Shown one piece after another: positions 50,800-59,829 of a DNA stretch of 64,000 bases. Source of the stretch: Pseudarthrobacter sulfonivorans. GTDB taxonomy: Bacteria > Actinomycetota > Actinomycetes > Actinomycetales > Micrococcaceae. The notes under the pieces are model-generated. The model was not told the origin of the DNA, did not search any database, and saw nothing but the letters and a program-made list of their open reading frames with translations. Numbering within the stretch: the first letter of the stretch is position 1; every line of letters starts with the position of its first letter. The DNA is taken from the NCBI RefSeq assembly GCF_024391045.1, contig NZ_JANFCZ010000003.1, positions 62,001 to 126,000 of the forward strand. The letters run 5' to 3'. A program made the translations under genes and the position numbers.

Positions 50800-51579
50800 G
50801 TGGAAGTAGTGATCCTTCCGGGCAGCAAACAGATCGGGAAACTTGCCGCAGACGCTGTCGAGGCACTCCTGCTGCGCAAGCCCAACGCTGTCCTGGGGCT
50901 GGCCACCGGTTCCTCGCCCCTGCCTGTCTACGACGAACTGGCTGCCCGGCACGAGCGCGGACTGGACTTCAGCGCCGCGCACGCCTTTGCCCTGGATGAA
51001 TATGTGGGCCTCGCGCCCGGGCATCCGGAATCGTACCGGGAAGTCATCAGGCGCGAGTTCACCAGCCGGGTGAACATCCTTCCGGAGAACGTCCACACCC
51101 CCGACGGGTCCGCGGCTGACATCCCGGCGGAATGCCGGGCCTACGAGGACCGGATGCAGGCCGTAGGCGGCGTGGACCTCCAGATCCTGGGCGTGGGAAC
51201 GGACGGCCATATCGGCTTCAACGAGCCGGGCTCATCGCTCGCGTCCCGGACCCGCATCAAGACCCTGATTGAGCAGACTCGGCGCGATAACGCACGGTTC
51301 TTCTCCGGGCTTGCCGACGTGCCCCACCACGTTCTGACGCAGGGACTGGGCACCATCCTGGAAGCCCGGCACGTTGTCCTGGTGGCCACGGGAGCGCAGA
51401 AGTCGCCCGTGGTGCGCGACTTCGTGGAAGGGCCTGTCTCCGCGATCTGCCCGGCGTCGGTCCTCCAGTTCCACCCGCACGCCACTATCCTGGTGGACGA
51501 GGCCGCGGCGTCTTCGCTGCGGCTCGCCGACTTTTACCGGCACACCCATGACCACAAACCTTCCTGGCAGGGGCTGTAA
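50800..51579 (+). CDS. nagB: Glucosamine-6-phosphate deaminase
   Basis: Converts glucosamine-6-P to fructose-6-P and ammonia, 259 aa. Seen: LGLATGSSPLPVYDEL, FALDEYVGL, GVGTDGHIGFNEPGSSL and SRTRIKTL. GTG at 50800 (MEVVILPG) chosen over GTG at 50791 because the SD AAAGGG then has normal spacing. No other amino-sugar genes are nearby. Confidence 0.94.
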   Translation: MEVVILPGSKQIGKLAADAVEALLLRKPNAVLGLATGSSPLPVYDELAARHERGLDFSAAHAFALDEYVGLAPGHPESYREVIRREFTSRVNILPENVHTPDGSAADIPAECRAYEDRMQAVGGVDLQILGVGTDGHIGFNEPGSSLASRTRIKTLIEQTRRDNARFFSGLADVPHHVLTQGLGTILEARHVVLVATGAQKSPVVRDFVEGPVSAICPASVLQFHPHATILVDEAAASSLRLADFYRHTHDHKPSWQGL

Positions 51580-51697
51580 CACTTCCCACATTCCGGCGGC
51601 CGCCCCCCGGCGGTTTCCGGGGGAACGGACGACGGCGGCGGGTGCGGCGGGAGCGAAACGGACCTCCCGGCGTCGAACGGCCGCCGTCCCGGGACGC

Positions 51698-51703
51698 TAA
51701 GAT
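51698..51703 (+). promoter_or_regulatory. -10 box of the DUF3039 gene
   Basis: TAAGAT, 7 nt, then ATG at 51711; picks this ATG among three close in-frame ATGs (51702, 51711, 51720). Confidence 0.55.
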
Positions 51704-51710
51704 GGATGCC

Positions 51711-52043
51711 ATGACTAGCATGACGGACCCTCTCGAAAACGACCCGATGCGCGAGCTTTCCGGGGCTGGAACGTCCACGGCCACTATTGAGCGCGAAGAG
51801 CTGCGCCAGGAAGTGGAACCCGGTGACCGGGAACGCTTCTCACACTATGTGCGCAAGGAAAAGATCATGGAGTCCGCGCTGACGGGCGAGCCCGTCATTG
51901 CCCTGTGTGGCAAAGTGTGGACGCCCGGCCGGGACCCGCAGAAGTTCCCGGTCTGCCCCATGTGCAAAGAGGTTTATGACGGCCTCCGCCCGGGCAACGA
52001 CGGCGGCAAGGGTCCCGGAGGGGACTCAGGCACCAACAAATAG
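51711..52043 (+). CDS. DUF3039 domain protein
   Basis: 110 aa, acidic, conserved in actinobacteria. The core SHYVRKEKIMESALTGEPVIALCGKVWTPGRDPQKFPVCPMCKEVYD carries three cysteines (ALCGK and CPMC) that probably bind zinc. Function unknown. Its stop shares a base with the start of the helicase gene (TAGTG), so the pair is translationally coupled and likely works together. Confidence 0.85.
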   Translation: MTSMTDPLENDPMRELSGAGTSTATIEREELRQEVEPGDRERFSHYVRKEKIMESALTGEPVIALCGKVWTPGRDPQKFPVCPMCKEVYDGLRPGNDGGKGPGGDSGTNK

Positions 52044-53824
52044 TGACGGAGACGCTCTTTGGCGGCCCCACCCTGCCTCCGGCCTACCCGGAACGCGCAG
52101 CCTGGGGAACCGCCCCGAAACTCCGTGCCTGGCAGCAGGAAGCCCTTGATATCTACTTCACCCGTGCGCCCCGGGACTTCCTGGCCGTAGCCACGCCCGG
52201 CGCCGGTAAGACCACCTTCGCCCTGCGTGTCGCATCCATGCTGATCGAGTCGGGGACGGTCAACCGCGTCACCATCGTGGCGCCAACGGACCACCTGAAG
52301 CGTCAGTGGGCCGATGCCGCCGCCAAAGTAGGTATCGCCATCGATCCCAACTTCAAGAATTCGGACGGCCAGCACGGCCGGGGGTTCATTGGCGTGGCCG
52401 TCACGTATGCGCAGGTGGCGAGCAAGCCTATGCTGCACCGGGCCAAGACGGAGGCTGCCCGCACGCTGGTGATCCTCGATGAGATCCACCACGGCGGCGA
52501 GGCCCTGTCGTGGGGTGACGGCCTGCGGGAAGCGTTTGATCCCGCCGCCCGGCGGCTGTCCCTGACGGGCACGCCCTTCCGCTCGGACACCTCGCCCATA
52601 CCCTTCGTGGAATACGCGGAGGACCGGGACGGCATCCGCCGCTCGAAGGCCGATTACACCTACGGCTACGGGAACGCCCTGCGTGACCATGTGGTGCGGC
52701 CGGTCATGTTTATGGCCTACTCGGGCCAGATGCGGTGGCGCACCAGCGCCGGCGAAGAGATGGCGGCCTCCCTAGGCGAAGCAGCTGTCACGAAAGACAT
52801 CACCGCCCACGCCTGGCGGACTGCGTTGAACCCGACAGGTGAATGGATCCCCGCGGTCCTGGCCGGCGCGGACAAGCGCCTGAGCGAAGTGCGGCGTTCG
52901 GTTCCGGATGCCGGCGGACTGGTCATCGCCACCGACCACGAGGACGCCAGGGCCTACGCCGGGCAGCTGAAGCGGATCACCGGCGAATCACCCACCGTGA
53001 TTCTCTCCGACGATGCCAAGGCCTCGGAGAAGATCGAAGAGTTCACCGCGAGCGAGAAACGGTGGATGGTTGCCGTCCGCATGGTGTCTGAAGGGGTGGA
53101 CGTACCCCGGCTCTCCGTGGGTGTCTACGCGACGTCCACCTCCACTCCGCTGTTCTTCGCGCAGGCCGTGGGACGTTTCGTCCGTGCCCGGAAGCGTGGC
53201 GAGACCGCATCGGTGTTCCTCCCGTCCGTGCCCACGCTGATGGCGCTGGCCAACTCCATGGAAATGGAGCGGGACCACGCGCTGGACCGTCCCGAGAAGG
53301 AAGACGGTGACGGTCTCTTCAACCCTGAAGATTCCCTGATGGCCGAGGCCAACCGGGAGGACAAGGCGTCGGACAGCCTCACCAAGGGCAAGTTCGAGGC
53401 ACTCGATTCCCAGGCGTCGTTTGACCGCGTGCTGTTCGACGGCGGCGAATTCGGGACCGGGGGAGAGGTAGGCTCCGAGGAGGAACTGGACTTTCTGGGT
53501 ATCCCCGGTCTGCTGGACGCCGAACAGGTGGGAACGTTGCTGCGGCAGCGCCAGCACGATCAGCTCAACCGGAAGAACCGGCGCGCGCCAGCGGCGGAGC
53601 AGGCGCCTGCCCCTGCCATTCCTGACCACCGGATGCTGATGGACCTGCGTAACGAGCTGGCCAAAAACGTGGCTGCCTGGGCTGCACGAACCGGGACTCC
53701 GCACGGTGTGGTGCACACTAAGCTCCGAACCGTCTGCGGCGGCCCGCCCGTAGCGCAGGCCAACGAGGAACAGCTGCAGTCGCGGCTGCGGAAGCTCCAG
53801 GACTGGTTCATCGGCCGCAAGTAG
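52043..53824 (+). CDS. DEAD/DEAH-type helicase
   Basis: 593-aa superfamily 2 helicase. Walker A ATPGAGKTT near residue 55, DEIHHGGEA as motif II, LTGTPFRSD as motif III, and VSEGVDVPRLSVGVYATST with QAVGRFVRARK as motifs V and VI. The C-terminal 150 residues are helical and charged, with no recognised domain. GTG start coupled to DUF3039. Restriction-type or DNA-repair roles are known for relatives; none is assigned here. Confidence 0.88.
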   Translation: MTETLFGGPTLPPAYPERAAWGTAPKLRAWQQEALDIYFTRAPRDFLAVATPGAGKTTFALRVASMLIESGTVNRVTIVAPTDHLKRQWADAAAKVGIAIDPNFKNSDGQHGRGFIGVAVTYAQVASKPMLHRAKTEAARTLVILDEIHHGGEALSWGDGLREAFDPAARRLSLTGTPFRSDTSPIPFVEYAEDRDGIRRSKADYTYGYGNALRDHVVRPVMFMAYSGQMRWRTSAGEEMAASLGEAAVTKDITAHAWRTALNPTGEWIPAVLAGADKRLSEVRRSVPDAGGLVIATDHEDARAYAGQLKRITGESPTVILSDDAKASEKIEEFTASEKRWMVAVRMVSEGVDVPRLSVGVYATSTSTPLFFAQAVGRFVRARKRGETASVFLPSVPTLMALANSMEMERDHALDRPEKEDGDGLFNPEDSLMAEANREDKASDSLTKGKFEALDSQASFDRVLFDGGEFGTGGEVGSEEELDFLGIPGLLDAEQVGTLLRQRQHDQLNRKNRRAPAAEQAPAPAIPDHRMLMDLRNELAKNVAAWAARTGTPHGVVHTKLRTVCGGPPVAQANEEQLQSRLRKLQDWFIGRK

Positions 53825-53836
53825 CCGCGGGCCGGC

Positions 53837-53863
53837 ATGCCTTAAGATCTGGAATGCCTTAAG
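53837..53863 (+). repeat. 10-bp direct repeat between convergent genes
   Basis: ATGCCTTAAG at 53837-53846 and again at 53854-53863, just upstream of the terminator hairpin. Meaning unknown. Confidence 0.45.
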
Positions 53864-53865
53864 CA

Positions 53866-53900
53866 AAGGTGGGCCCGGCGCACAGCGCCGGGCCCACCTT
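53866..53900. terminator. Bidirectional hairpin between helicase gene and pncA
   Basis: Perfect 16-bp stem AAGGTGGGCCCGGCGC with 3-nt loop ACA. Flanks are only weakly T-rich, but position between convergent genes fits a shared terminator. Confidence 0.7.
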
Positions 53901-53924
53901 GCTATTCGAACTGTTAGGACTGCC

Positions 53925-54557
53925 TCAGGAGACGTCCACGCCACCAAGTTCCATTTCGGCCACGGCATCGTCGAGATCCTCGGCGATGCCCGCCGTCAGG
54001 GAACGGATGACCGTCACGGAGTAGCCCGCCTGGACGGCATCAAGGGCCGTTGCCATGACGCAGTAGTCGGTGGCGATCCCCACCACCACCACGTCCTCGA
54101 CATCGTGGCTTTGGAGCCAGTCGTCCAGGCCGATGGCGTCATCGGCCGGCGCATAGGCGTCTGCGTCAGCCGGCAGGGAGCCGGGCTGCCGGTCGCCCGT
54201 GGGCACGGCATCCTCAGGAGCCAGCAGTCCCTCGAAGCCGGAATAGGCCGCCGTAAACTGGCCCTTCTGGAAATAGGCCTGGATGTATTCGGTGTCCAGG
54301 TCAGGGTGGAGTTCGGCGCCGCGGGTGCCGGCAACGCAATGCGGCGGCCAGCTGTCCTTGAAGTCGGGCGTCTCGGAGAAGTGCGCGCCGGGATCAATAT
54401 GCCAGTCCTGGGTGGCCACAATATGGTCGAACTCGCGGTGGTGGGCATCCACGTACTCGCTGATCGCGCCGGCCACCTCAGCCCCTCCGGCCACAGCGAG
54501 GGAACCGCCCTCGCAGAAGTCGTTCTGAACGTCAACGATAATCAGGGCGCGGGACAT
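53925..54557 (-). CDS. pncA: Nicotinamidase
   Basis: Isochorismatase-family amidase converting nicotinamide to nicotinate, 210 aa. Catalytic triad Asp9, Lys98 and Cys166 (ATDYCV), and metal ligands Asp51, His53 and His59 (TQDWHIDPGAHF). A Pro/Ala/Asp-rich insert lies around 112-140. It follows pncB by 9 nt with SD GAGGAGG, so the two act in sequence in NAD salvage. Confidence 0.94.
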   Translation of the reverse strand: MSRALIIVDVQNDFCEGGSLAVAGGAEVAGAISEYVDAHHREFDHIVATQDWHIDPGAHFSETPDFKDSWPPHCVAGTRGAELHPDLDTEYIQAYFQKGQFTAAYSGFEGLLAPEDAVPTGDRQPGSLPADADAYAPADDAIGLDDWLQSHDVEDVVVVGIATDYCVMATALDAVQAGYSVTVIRSLTAGIAEDLDDAVAEMELGGVDVS

Positions 54558-54566
54558 CGGTCCTCC

Positions 54567-55895
54567 TCAGTTTTCTTCATAGAGAGTAGGGATGGCAGGC
54601 TCTCCACGCTGCAGGCGGTTGACCACCGGCGGCAGTTCGGCCATGGTGTCGGCGTGCCGCTGCCTGGCCCGGACCACACCCTCGGATCCCGTCCACCCGG
54701 GCAGCAGCTCGCCGTTCTTCATAAACTGCTGCAGCAGCGGCCGGTCGTTCCCGTCGTCCTCGGGCCGGTGGCCGATGCCCACAATTTCCTGGGTGGCGAT
54801 GCCGCGCTCGTTGAGCTTGCGCAGTGCATACTTCCGGCCGCCCATGCTGGTCTTGTTCTTGGCGGCCTTGGCTACCGGGACGAAATTGCCGGCATCGTCC
54901 GCGCGGCTGACCAGCTTGTACACCATGCTGGCGGTGGGCGCGCCGGAACCTGTCACCAGGGACGTGCCCACCCCGTAGGAATCAACAGGGGCCGACTGCA
55001 GCGCCGCGATGGCGAACTCGTCCAGGTCCGAGGTGACCATGATCCTGGTGTGCTCATTGCCCAACTGGTCGAGCAGCTGGCGCACCGACGACGCCTGGGC
55101 TATCAGGTCGCCTGAGTCCAGCCGGACACCGCCCAGGTTTGGCCCCGCCAACTCGACGGCGGCACGGACCGCCGCTTCGACGTCGTACGTATCCACCAGG
55201 AGGGACGTGCCCACGCCCAGGGACGCGAGCTGCGCCTCAAAGGCGTCCCGCTCGGTGTCGTGGAGGAGCGTGAAGGAGTGAGCGGCGGTACCCACGCTCT
55301 TGATGCCGTAGCGGAAGGCCGCCTCAAGGTTTGAAGTGCTGTGGAACCCTGCGATGACGGCGGCCCGGGCGGCCGCAACCGCAGACTCCTCATGCGTGCG
55401 GCGGGAGCCCATCTCGATGCAGGGCCGGTTGCCCGCCGCCGTGATCATCCGCGACGCCGCCGAAGCGATGGCGGAGTCATGGTTCAGCACGGACAGCACG
55501 TACGTCTCCAGCATGCAGGCCTCGGCAAACGTCGACTCCACAATCAGGATGGGCGAGTTGGGGAAATACGCCTCGCCCTCGGCGTAGCCCCAGATGTCCC
55601 CGCTGAACCGGTAATTCGCCAGGTAGTCCAGGGTGTCCTGGTTCACCACCCCCGTGCGGCCCAGGAAATCGAGCTCGGCTTCACCGAACCGGAAATCGGC
55701 GATGCCTTCCAGGAGCCGGCCCGTGCCCCCCACAATCCCGTACCGCCGGCCGTCCGGGAGGCGCCGGGCAAAGGCCTCGAAAACCGACCGGCGGTGCGCG
55801 GCCCCCGAATGGAGCGACGCCTGCAGCATGGTCAGCTCATAGTGGTCTGTGTACAGGGACGTGCGGGGATGGTCCCAGCCGGCAGAGGTACTCAC
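54567..55895 (-). CDS. pncB: Nicotinate phosphoribosyltransferase
   Basis: Makes nicotinate mononucleotide from nicotinate and PRPP, 442 aa. Seen: TSLYTDHYELTMLQASLHSG at the N-terminus, VFEAFARRLPDGRRYGIVGG, the catalytic-region EMGSRRTHE and VRLDSGDL. The frame runs about 340 nt further upstream through the tandem repeats, but the GTG at 55895 has a -10 box 7 nt before it and gives the family start. Operon with pncA. Confidence 0.95.
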   Translation of the reverse strand: MSTSAGWDHPRTSLYTDHYELTMLQASLHSGAAHRRSVFEAFARRLPDGRRYGIVGGTGRLLEGIADFRFGEAELDFLGRTGVVNQDTLDYLANYRFSGDIWGYAEGEAYFPNSPILIVESTFAEACMLETYVLSVLNHDSAIASAASRMITAAGNRPCIEMGSRRTHEESAVAAARAAVIAGFHSTSNLEAAFRYGIKSVGTAAHSFTLLHDTERDAFEAQLASLGVGTSLLVDTYDVEAAVRAAVELAGPNLGGVRLDSGDLIAQASSVRQLLDQLGNEHTRIMVTSDLDEFAIAALQSAPVDSYGVGTSLVTGSGAPTASMVYKLVSRADDAGNFVPVAKAAKNKTSMGGRKYALRKLNERGIATQEIVGIGHRPEDDGNDRPLLQQFMKNGELLPGWTGSEGVVRARQRHADTMAELPPVVNRLQRGEPAIPTLYEEN

Positions 55896-55902
55896 AAAAT
55901 TC

Positions 55903-55908
55903 ACTCTA
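55903..55908 (-). promoter_or_regulatory. -10 box of pncB (leaderless start)
   Basis: TAGAGT on the minus strand, 7 nt, then GTG at 55895. It abuts the first copy of the 59-bp repeat. Confidence 0.6.
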
Positions 55909-55912
55909 GTCC

Positions 55913-56086
55913 CCACCGGCTCCCACGTCTCGCTCCGCTTCGCCGCGGGCCCCTCGCCGGCGTGGCCCCACCCACCGGCTCCCACGTCTCGCTCCGCTTC
56001 GCCGCGGGCCCCTCGCCGGCGTGGCCCCACCCACCGGCTCCCACGTCTCGCTCCGCTTCGCCGCGGGCCCCTCGCCGGCGTGGGCC
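55913..56086 (+). repeat. Three-copy 59-bp tandem repeat between pncB and clpS
   Basis: Near-identical units with starts spaced exactly 59 bp apart (marker ACCGGCTCCCACG at 55915, 55974 and 56033); the third copy diverges at its end. GC about 75-80%. Each unit contains self-complementary segments (CCCACG...CGTGGG, CGCCG...CGGCG). Because 59 is not a multiple of three, long stop-free frames cross it on both strands; none looks like a real protein. It lies exactly between the two divergent -10 boxes. Confidence 0.9.
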
Positions 56087-56097
56087 CCTTATCCCCA

Positions 56098-56103
56098 TAG
56101 AAT
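56098..56103 (+). promoter_or_regulatory. -10 box of clpS (leaderless start)
   Basis: TAGAAT, 6 nt, then ATG at 56110; near-consensus. Confidence 0.65.
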
Positions 56104-56109
56104 GGACAG

Positions 56110-56493
56110 ATGAGCTTAAGCGTTGCGCCCGGCCCCGCTACCAGGGAGGGCACCCGGACCGGTACAGAGTCGTCCACAGACACCCTGACCGCCCCGGACA
56201 TCCCCTGGAACCTGGTGATCTGGAATGATCCCGTCAACCTGATGAGCTACGTGAGCTACGTCTTCCAGAGTTATTTCGGCTACCCGGAGAGCAAAGCCAA
56301 CAAGCTGATGATGGAAGTCCATAAAAAAGGACGGTCCATCGTTGCGCACGGCAGCAAGGAACAGGTTGAACGCCACGCTGTTGCCATGCACGGCTATGGC
56401 CTCTGGGCCACCGTGGAAAAAGCAACCGGCGGCAACAGCGGGAAGTCAGGGAAATCCGGCGGGTCCGGGCAGGGCAAGGGGAAACGTGGCTAA
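56110..56493 (+). CDS. clpS: ATP-dependent Clp protease adaptor ClpS
   Basis: 127-aa adaptor delivering N-degron substrates to ClpAP/ClpCP. Core PWNLVIWNDPVNLMSYVSYVFQSYFG and VHKKGRSIVAHGSKEQVERHAVAMHGYGLWATVE includes the residues binding the substrate N-terminus (Asn-Asp-x-x-x-x-Met). A 30-residue N-terminal tail and a Gly/Lys/Ser tail flank it. It overlaps the DUF2017 gene by 8 nt. Confidence 0.95.
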   Translation: MSLSVAPGPATREGTRTGTESSTDTLTAPDIPWNLVIWNDPVNLMSYVSYVFQSYFGYPESKANKLMMEVHKKGRSIVAHGSKEQVERHAVAMHGYGLWATVEKATGGNSGKSGKSGGSGQGKGKRG

Positions 56494-57052
56494 GGCATTC
56501 AAATACGGGCTCAAGGGCATCACCGGGTTCCTTGAGCCTGCCGAACGTGAGTTGCTCCGCAGCCTGATCAGCGACGTCATCTCCATGCTCCAGCCGGCCG
56601 AACACGCCAGCCAGGATCCGCTCGCGGCCCTGATCGGCCTGGACATGGATGTCAAGGAACCAACGGACCGCGCCGTGAAGCGGCTCCTGCCCAACGTCAT
56701 GAAGGACGACGACGGCGCGTCCCTGGAGTTCCGCCAGCTCACCGAGCGCTCGCTGCGGGAAACCAAAATTGGCGCGCTGCGGGCCGCCGCACTGGATCTC
56801 GACAAGGACGACATCGTCCTGACGGCGGACGCGGCCAGGCACTGGTCCATGGCCCTGAACGATGTCCGCCTGGTGCTGGCCGAACGCCTGGACATCCGGG
56901 ACGAGGCAGACGCCGAGCATGTACACCGGATGCAGGACTGGTCCCAGGCCGAGGACGTGGAAAGCTACCTCGCCCTGGTGTACAACTTCACTACCTGGCT
57001 GCAGGAGTCCTTGGTGCAGGCCATGCTCCAGTCCTTGGATTCACGCGCCTGA
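56486..57052 (+). CDS. DUF2017 family protein
   Basis: 188 aa, mostly helical, no membrane segment. Matches the conserved actinobacterial protein encoded after clpS (Rv1332 position): FLEPAERELLRSLISDVISMLQP, DPLAALIGL, PTDRAVKRLLPNVMKDD and YLALVYNFTTWLQESLV. GTG start inside the clpS end implies coupled translation. Function unknown; a role with ClpS is inferred only from linkage. Confidence 0.85.
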   Translation: MAKAFKYGLKGITGFLEPAERELLRSLISDVISMLQPAEHASQDPLAALIGLDMDVKEPTDRAVKRLLPNVMKDDDGASLEFRQLTERSLRETKIGALRAAALDLDKDDIVLTADAARHWSMALNDVRLVLAERLDIRDEADAEHVHRMQDWSQAEDVESYLALVYNFTTWLQESLVQAMLQSLDSRA

Positions 57053-57156
57053 CCCTGCGGCCTGCTGTCCGCTGATCCGCCGGCGCGGGCCGCAGTGTGA
57101 CAAATTCGACATGAGTGCGCCGCCACAATGTGATGGCTGCGGCCGCAGGGAAGACC

Positions 57157-57162
57157 TATCCT
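57157..57162 (+). promoter_or_regulatory. Possible -10 box of murI
   Basis: TATCCT, 9 nt, then ATG at 57172; slightly longer spacing than the other leaderless candidates. Confidence 0.35.
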
Positions 57163-57171
57163 CGAATAATC

Positions 57172-58200
57172 ATGACTACAGCCTCGAGCACGGACCCGGT
57201 AGCCGCAGCAGCACGGGAGACCGCAGCCAGCAACAGCGCCGGCCTGGTGGGATCCCGCCCTCTTGGCGTCTTTGATTCGGGCGTCGGCGGGCTGACCGTG
57301 GCGCGGTCCATCATCGACCAACTGCCCAACGAGTCCATCCTGTACGTGGGGGACACCGCCAACGGACCGTACGGGCCGTTGCCCATCGCCGAAGTCAGGG
57401 CGAACGCCCTGGGCGTGATGGACGAACTGGTGGACTCCGGTGTCAAGCTGCTCACCATTGCCTGCAACTCGGCGTCAGCCGCTGTCCTCCGGGACGCCCG
57501 CGAGAGGTACACCGCCAAGTACGGCATCCCCGTCATCGAAGTCATCCAGCCCGCGGTCCGGCGGGCAGTTGCCGCCACCCGGACCGGGCGCGTCGGCGTC
57601 ATCGGAACCTCGGCCACCGTAGGCTCCCGCGCGTACGAGGACACCTTCGCGGCCGCGCCGGACCTGGCCATCACGTCCGTGGCCTGCCCGGCGTTCGTCA
57701 GCTATGTGGAAGCCGGCATCACCACCGGCCCCGAGCTTCTCGCCGTCGCCGAAGAATACCTGGCCCCGCTGAAAGCCGCCGGGGTGGACACCGTGGTCCT
57801 TGGCTGCACGCACTACCCGCTCCTGACCGGTGTGATTTCGTTTGTGATGGGCGACGCCGTGACCCTCGTGTCCAGCGCCGAGGAAACGGCCAAGGACGTG
57901 TACCGGGCATTGGCCAACCACAACCTGCAGCGCACCACCGCAGCCCCGCCGGAGCATCACTTCATCGCCACCGGTGACGCCGCCCAGTTTGAGACCCTGG
58001 CCCGCAGGTTCCTGGGCCCCGAAGTCCTCTCCGTACGGCACGTGGACCACGTTGCGGCGCAGTACCCCACCGGGAGCCTGGCCCGCATCACCCCGGAAAT
58101 GATCGAGGCCGCCCAGCGCGCCAGTGCCCGCCCCGGGCGCACGGGCCAGCGGATTTCCAACTTCGTTGGCGCCCACCGCGCCGGAGGTCCCGCCCAGTGA
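57172..58200 (+). CDS. murI: Glutamate racemase
   Basis: Supplies D-glutamate for peptidoglycan, 342 aa with a 30-residue Ala/Ser-rich N-terminal tail. N-terminal [13 protein letters not shown] and DTANGPYG; catalytic cysteines Cys98 (ACNSASA) and Cys212 (GCTHYPLL). First gene of a four-gene run (murI, MBL hydrolase, rph, rdgB) also found in mycobacteria. Overlaps the next gene by 4 nt. Confidence 0.95.
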   Translation: MTTASSTDPVAAAARETAASNSAGLVGSRPLGVFDSGVGGLTVARSIIDQLPNESILYVGDTANGPYGPLPIAEVRANALGVMDELVDSGVKLLTIACNSASAAVLRDARERYTAKYGIPVIEVIQPAVRRAVAATRTGRVGVIGTSATVGSRAYEDTFAAAPDLAITSVACPAFVSYVEAGITTGPELLAVAEEYLAPLKAAGVDTVVLGCTHYPLLTGVISFVMGDAVTLVSSAEETAKDVYRALANHNLQRTTAAPPEHHFIATGDAAQFETLARRFLGPEVLSVRHVDHVAAQYPTGSLARITPEMIEAAQRASARPGRTGQRISNFVGAHRAGGPAQ

Positions 58201-58994
58201 AACTGACCATCGTGGGCTGTACGGGATCGTTTCCCGGTCCCGGCTCGCCGGCGTCGTGCTATCTCCTGACCGCCAACGACGGCGAGCGGACGTGGAAGAT
58301 CGTCATGGACCTCGGCAGCGGCGCACTGGGCGCCATCCAGCGGTACACGGACCTGGAGGACATCGACGCGATCTTCCTCACCCACCTGCACCCGGACCAT
58401 TGCATGGACCTCTGCGGACTGCATGTGGCCGTCCGCTGGAAGCCCGGCGGCTGGGGGCGCGGACGGATCCCGGTGTGGGGTCCCGCCGCAACGGCGGACC
58501 GGATGGCCACGGCATACGGGCTGGAACTGGACCCGGGGATGCACGAGGAATTCGACTTCACCAACTGGACCGAGCGGAAGCCCGTCACCGTGGGCCCCTT
58601 CACCGTGACACCGTTTGCGGTCAACCACCCGGTGGAGGAAGCCTACGCCCTCCGCGTGGACGTCACCGAGCCGGACAAGGACGGCAACCCCGTCAGCCGG
58701 GTCCTGACGTATTCGGGCGATACCGACTCCTGTTCCGGCCTGGAAGAGGCTGCCAAGGACGCGGACATCTTCCTGTGCGAAGCCGCATTTGAGGAGGGCC
58801 GCGACGACGCCATCAAGGATGTGCACCTGACCGGCAAGCGTGCGGGGGAGGCCGCAGCTGCCGCCGGGGCCCGCAGGCTGCTGCTCACCCACATCCCGGT
58901 GTGGACCTCGCCGAGCATCGTCATGGCCGAGGCCAAGGAAGTGTTTGGGCAGCACGTGGCAGTAGCTGTGGCCGGAGTGCACTACACGATCTAG
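58197..58994 (+). CDS. MBL-fold hydrolase (Rv1339-like)
   Basis: 265-aa metallo-beta-lactamase fold protein. Metal motif THLHPDH at 62-68, further ligands in YSGDTDSC and the terminal HIPVWTSP. Same position as Rv1339, which has been shown to be an atypical cyclic-nucleotide phosphodiesterase; RNase Z-like activity is the other option by fold. GTG start overlapping the murI stop. Confidence 0.85.
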   Translation: MKLTIVGCTGSFPGPGSPASCYLLTANDGERTWKIVMDLGSGALGAIQRYTDLEDIDAIFLTHLHPDHCMDLCGLHVAVRWKPGGWGRGRIPVWGPAATADRMATAYGLELDPGMHEEFDFTNWTERKPVTVGPFTVTPFAVNHPVEEAYALRVDVTEPDKDGNPVSRVLTYSGDTDSCSGLEEAAKDADIFLCEAAFEEGRDDAIKDVHLTGKRAGEAAAAAGARRLLLTHIPVWTSPSIVMAEAKEVFGQHVAVAVAGVHYTI

Positions 58995-59058
58995 GCCTCC
59001 CGCTTACGGGCGTCACCGGAGCGGCCCGGGCCCGTCGGGCCGCTATGCTGCGAGTCGA

Positions 59059-59064
59059 TAAGCT
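59059..59064 (+). promoter_or_regulatory. -10 box of rph (leaderless start)
   Basis: TAAGCT, 6 nt, then ATG at 59071. Confidence 0.6.
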
Positions 59065-59070
59065 AATGGC

Positions 59071-59829
59071 ATGACTTCTGAAGCAACTGCAGTGCCCGTA
59101 GTGCGCGCCGACGGCCGCGCCCCCGACCAGCTCCGCCCCATCAGCATCACCCGCGGATGGTCCAAGCAGGCCGAGGGATCGGCCCTCATCGAGTTCGGCA
59201 ACACCCGGGTGCTGTGCACGGCTTCCCTCACAGCAGGCGTACCGCGCTGGCTCAAGGGCGAAGGCCGCGGCTGGGTGACCGCCGAATACGCCATGCTTCC
59301 CCGGGCCACCAACACCCGCTCCGACCGTGAATCGGTCAAGGGCAAGATCGGCGGCCGGACGCATGAAATCTCCCGCCTGATCGGCCGTTCGCTGCGCTCC
59401 ATCATCGACACCAAGGCCCTGGGCGAGAACACGATTGTTCTGGACTGTGACGTCCTCCAGGCCGACGGCGGCACCCGCACCGCGGCCATCACGGGCGCCT
59501 ATGTGGCCCTGGCCGACGCCATCCGCTTTGCCCGCGACAACAAACTCATCGCGAAGAACGCCCAGCCCCTCGTGGACACCATTGCCGCCGTGTCGGTGGG
59601 CATCATCGACGGCATCCCCATGCTGGACCTGCCCTATGTCGAAGACGTCCGCGCCGAGACTGACATGAACGTTGTGGTCACCGGATCCGGGAAGTTTGTC
59701 GAAGTCCAGGGCACCGCCGAAGGTGCCCCCTTCGACCGTGACGAGCTTAACCAACTGCTCGATCTTGCCCTGCTGGGCACTACCCAGCTGGCGGCGATCC
59801 AGCGCGAAACCCTCGCGGACGCGCTGTGA
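59071..59829 (+). CDS. rph: Ribonuclease PH
   Basis: Phosphorolytic 3'-5' exoribonuclease trimming tRNA precursors, 252 aa. Seen: [31 protein letters not shown] with phosphate-binding residues, [19 protein letters not shown] and [14 protein letters not shown]. Full-length and intact. Overlaps rdgB by 4 nt (GTGA). Confidence 0.96.
   Translation: MTSEATAVPVVRADGRAPDQLRPISITRGWSKQAEGSALIEFGNTRVLCTASLTAGVPRWLKGEGRGWVTAEYAMLPRATNTRSDRESVKGKIGGRTHEISRLIGRSLRSIIDTKALGENTIVLDCDVLQADGGTRTAAITGAYVALADAIRFARDNKLIAKNAQPLVDTIAAVSVGIIDGIPMLDLPYVEDVRAETDMNVVVTGSGKFVEVQGTAEGAPFDRDELNQLLDLALLGTTQLAAIQRETLADAL

Noticed and set aside
53837..53863. Direct-repeat attachment site of an integrated element
   Set aside because: Repeats are 10 bp and only 7 bp apart, with no integrase or tRNA nearby.
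55913..56086. CRISPR-like array
   Set aside because: Units are contiguous with no unique spacers and no cas genes nearby.
55849..56237. Stop-free frames through the 59-bp repeats as extension of pncB or a small repeat protein
   Set aside because: Repeat length is not a codon multiple, both strands are open, and leaderless -10 boxes fix the flanking starts.
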